From Rhodococcus sp. WMMA185 (GTDB lineage: Bacteria; Actinomycetota; Actinomycetes; Mycobacteriales; Mycobacteriaceae), in the NCBI RefSeq assembly GCF_001767395.1, contig NZ_CP017014.1, positions 682,001 through 746,000 of the forward strand: 64,000 nucleotides of DNA, written 5' to 3'. Below, in pieces: positions 63,673-64,000 of the stretch (the stretch's first letter is position 1; the number at the start of each line of letters is the position of its first letter). The notes below the pieces were generated by a model. The model was not told the origin of the DNA, searched no databases, and saw only the letters and a list, made by a program, of their open reading frames with translations. The translations under genes and the position numbers were made by a program.

Positions 63673-64000
63673 ATGACCTCCATCCTCGACAGGCCCTCGG
63701 CCTCCCAGCCGGTCGGGCGCCTCGTCGACCAGTTCGAACTCGGTCTCGACGCCCCGATCTGTCTCACCTGGGAGTTGACCTACGCGTGCAACCTGTCGTG
63801 TGTGCACTGCCTGTCCTCATCGGGGCGGCGCGACCCGAATGAGCTCAGCACCGCGCAGTGCAAGTCGATCATCGACGAACTGCAGCGCATGCAGGTGTTC
63901 TACGTCAACATCGGCGGCGGGGAGCCGACCGTTCGCCCGGACTTCTGGGAACTGGTGGACTACGCGACCGCGCACCAGGTCGGCGTCAAGTTCTCCACCA
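63673..64000 (+). CDS. mftC: mycofactocin radical SAM maturase MftC, partial (5' part)
   Basis: Radical SAM/SPASM enzyme acting on the C-terminal Val-Tyr of MftA. The first 109 residues are present and the frame continues past the right edge. The cluster motif CNLSCVHC (Cys 39, 43, 46) and the SAM-binding GGGEPT (81-86) are intact. The ATG has GAGGAATTAG upstream. Full length is expected near 390 residues, followed by mftD, mftE and mftF in most genomes. Confidence 0.95.
   Translation, partial: MTSILDRPSASQPVGRLVDQFELGLDAPICLTWELTYACNLSCVHCLSSSGRRDPNELSTAQCKSIIDELQRMQVFYVNIGGGEPTVRPDFWELVDYATAHQVGVKFST

Noticed and set aside
1..64000. CRISPR arrays, prophage, integrases, insertion sequences
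   Set aside because: No regularly spaced repeats, transposase or integrase motifs were seen. The only long repeats are the paralogous ABC modules.

Overview
The window looks like chromosomal DNA of a high-GC, mycolic-acid actinobacterium, most likely Rhodococcus or a close relative. The clues are a GadB very like the mycobacterial enzyme, EthA- and FadD15-type proteins, a KshB reductase under a KstR-type box, a mycothiol-type ArsC and a mycofactocin locus. I see no tRNA, rRNA, CRISPR array, prophage or intact insertion sequence. Genes are dense, usually in small divergent or convergent units, and no gap exceeds about 370 bases.

Layout. 1-1187: two subunits of a molybdenum hydroxylase, running off the left edge. 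1442-5560: a lipoprotein, an ABC exporter pair and glutamate decarboxylase. 5638-14349: a P1B-type metal ATPase with a hemerythrin tail, an AIM24-like protein, an EthA-like Baeyer-Villiger monooxygenase, PhoD phosphatase, two arsenate-reductase-type proteins and an EcsC-like protein. 14457-21849: a polyol/sugar locus with LacI regulator, xylulose-reductase-like SDR, FrcK-like kinase, a FrcACB-like ABC importer and a mannitol-dehydrogenase-family enzyme, with LacI-type operators in the divergent promoter. 21871-30326: Xi-class glutathionyl-hydroquinone-reductase homologue, GNAT, PadR plus MFS exporter, FAD-linked oxidase, enoyl-CoA hydratase, a truncated AMP-ligase-like protein and an adenine-deaminase-type enzyme. 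30440-33767: sugar-lactone-oxidase-like enzyme, TetR and a fold-III PLP enzyme, joined by two copies of one operator.

33737-47515: a three-module nuclease/helicase, alpha/beta hydrolase, DJ-1 family protein, FadD15-like ligase, phosphoribosyltransferase, nitrilase-family amidase, DeaD-like RNA helicase, AMIN-like lipoprotein, YchJ-like protein and a second acyl-CoA synthetase. 47800-54627: a tandem duplication of an ATPase plus FtsX-like permease module whose 3' ends have been homogenised. 54739-59045: ferredoxin reductase, racemase-like protein, TetR, SPW membrane protein and KshB. 59244-about 59845: a decayed lipase gene. 59852-62412: an ABC exporter pair.

62480-64000 is the start of the mycofactocin locus: divergent mftR, then mftA (31 codons), mftB and the 5' part of mftC. 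MftB presents the precursor MftA to the radical-SAM enzyme MftC, which works on its C-terminal Val-Tyr. Mycofactocin is a known system. The less-described items are the shared TetR operator pair, the truncated ligase with a degenerate phosphate loop, the gene-converted ABC modules and the nuclease/exonuclease/helicase fusion.
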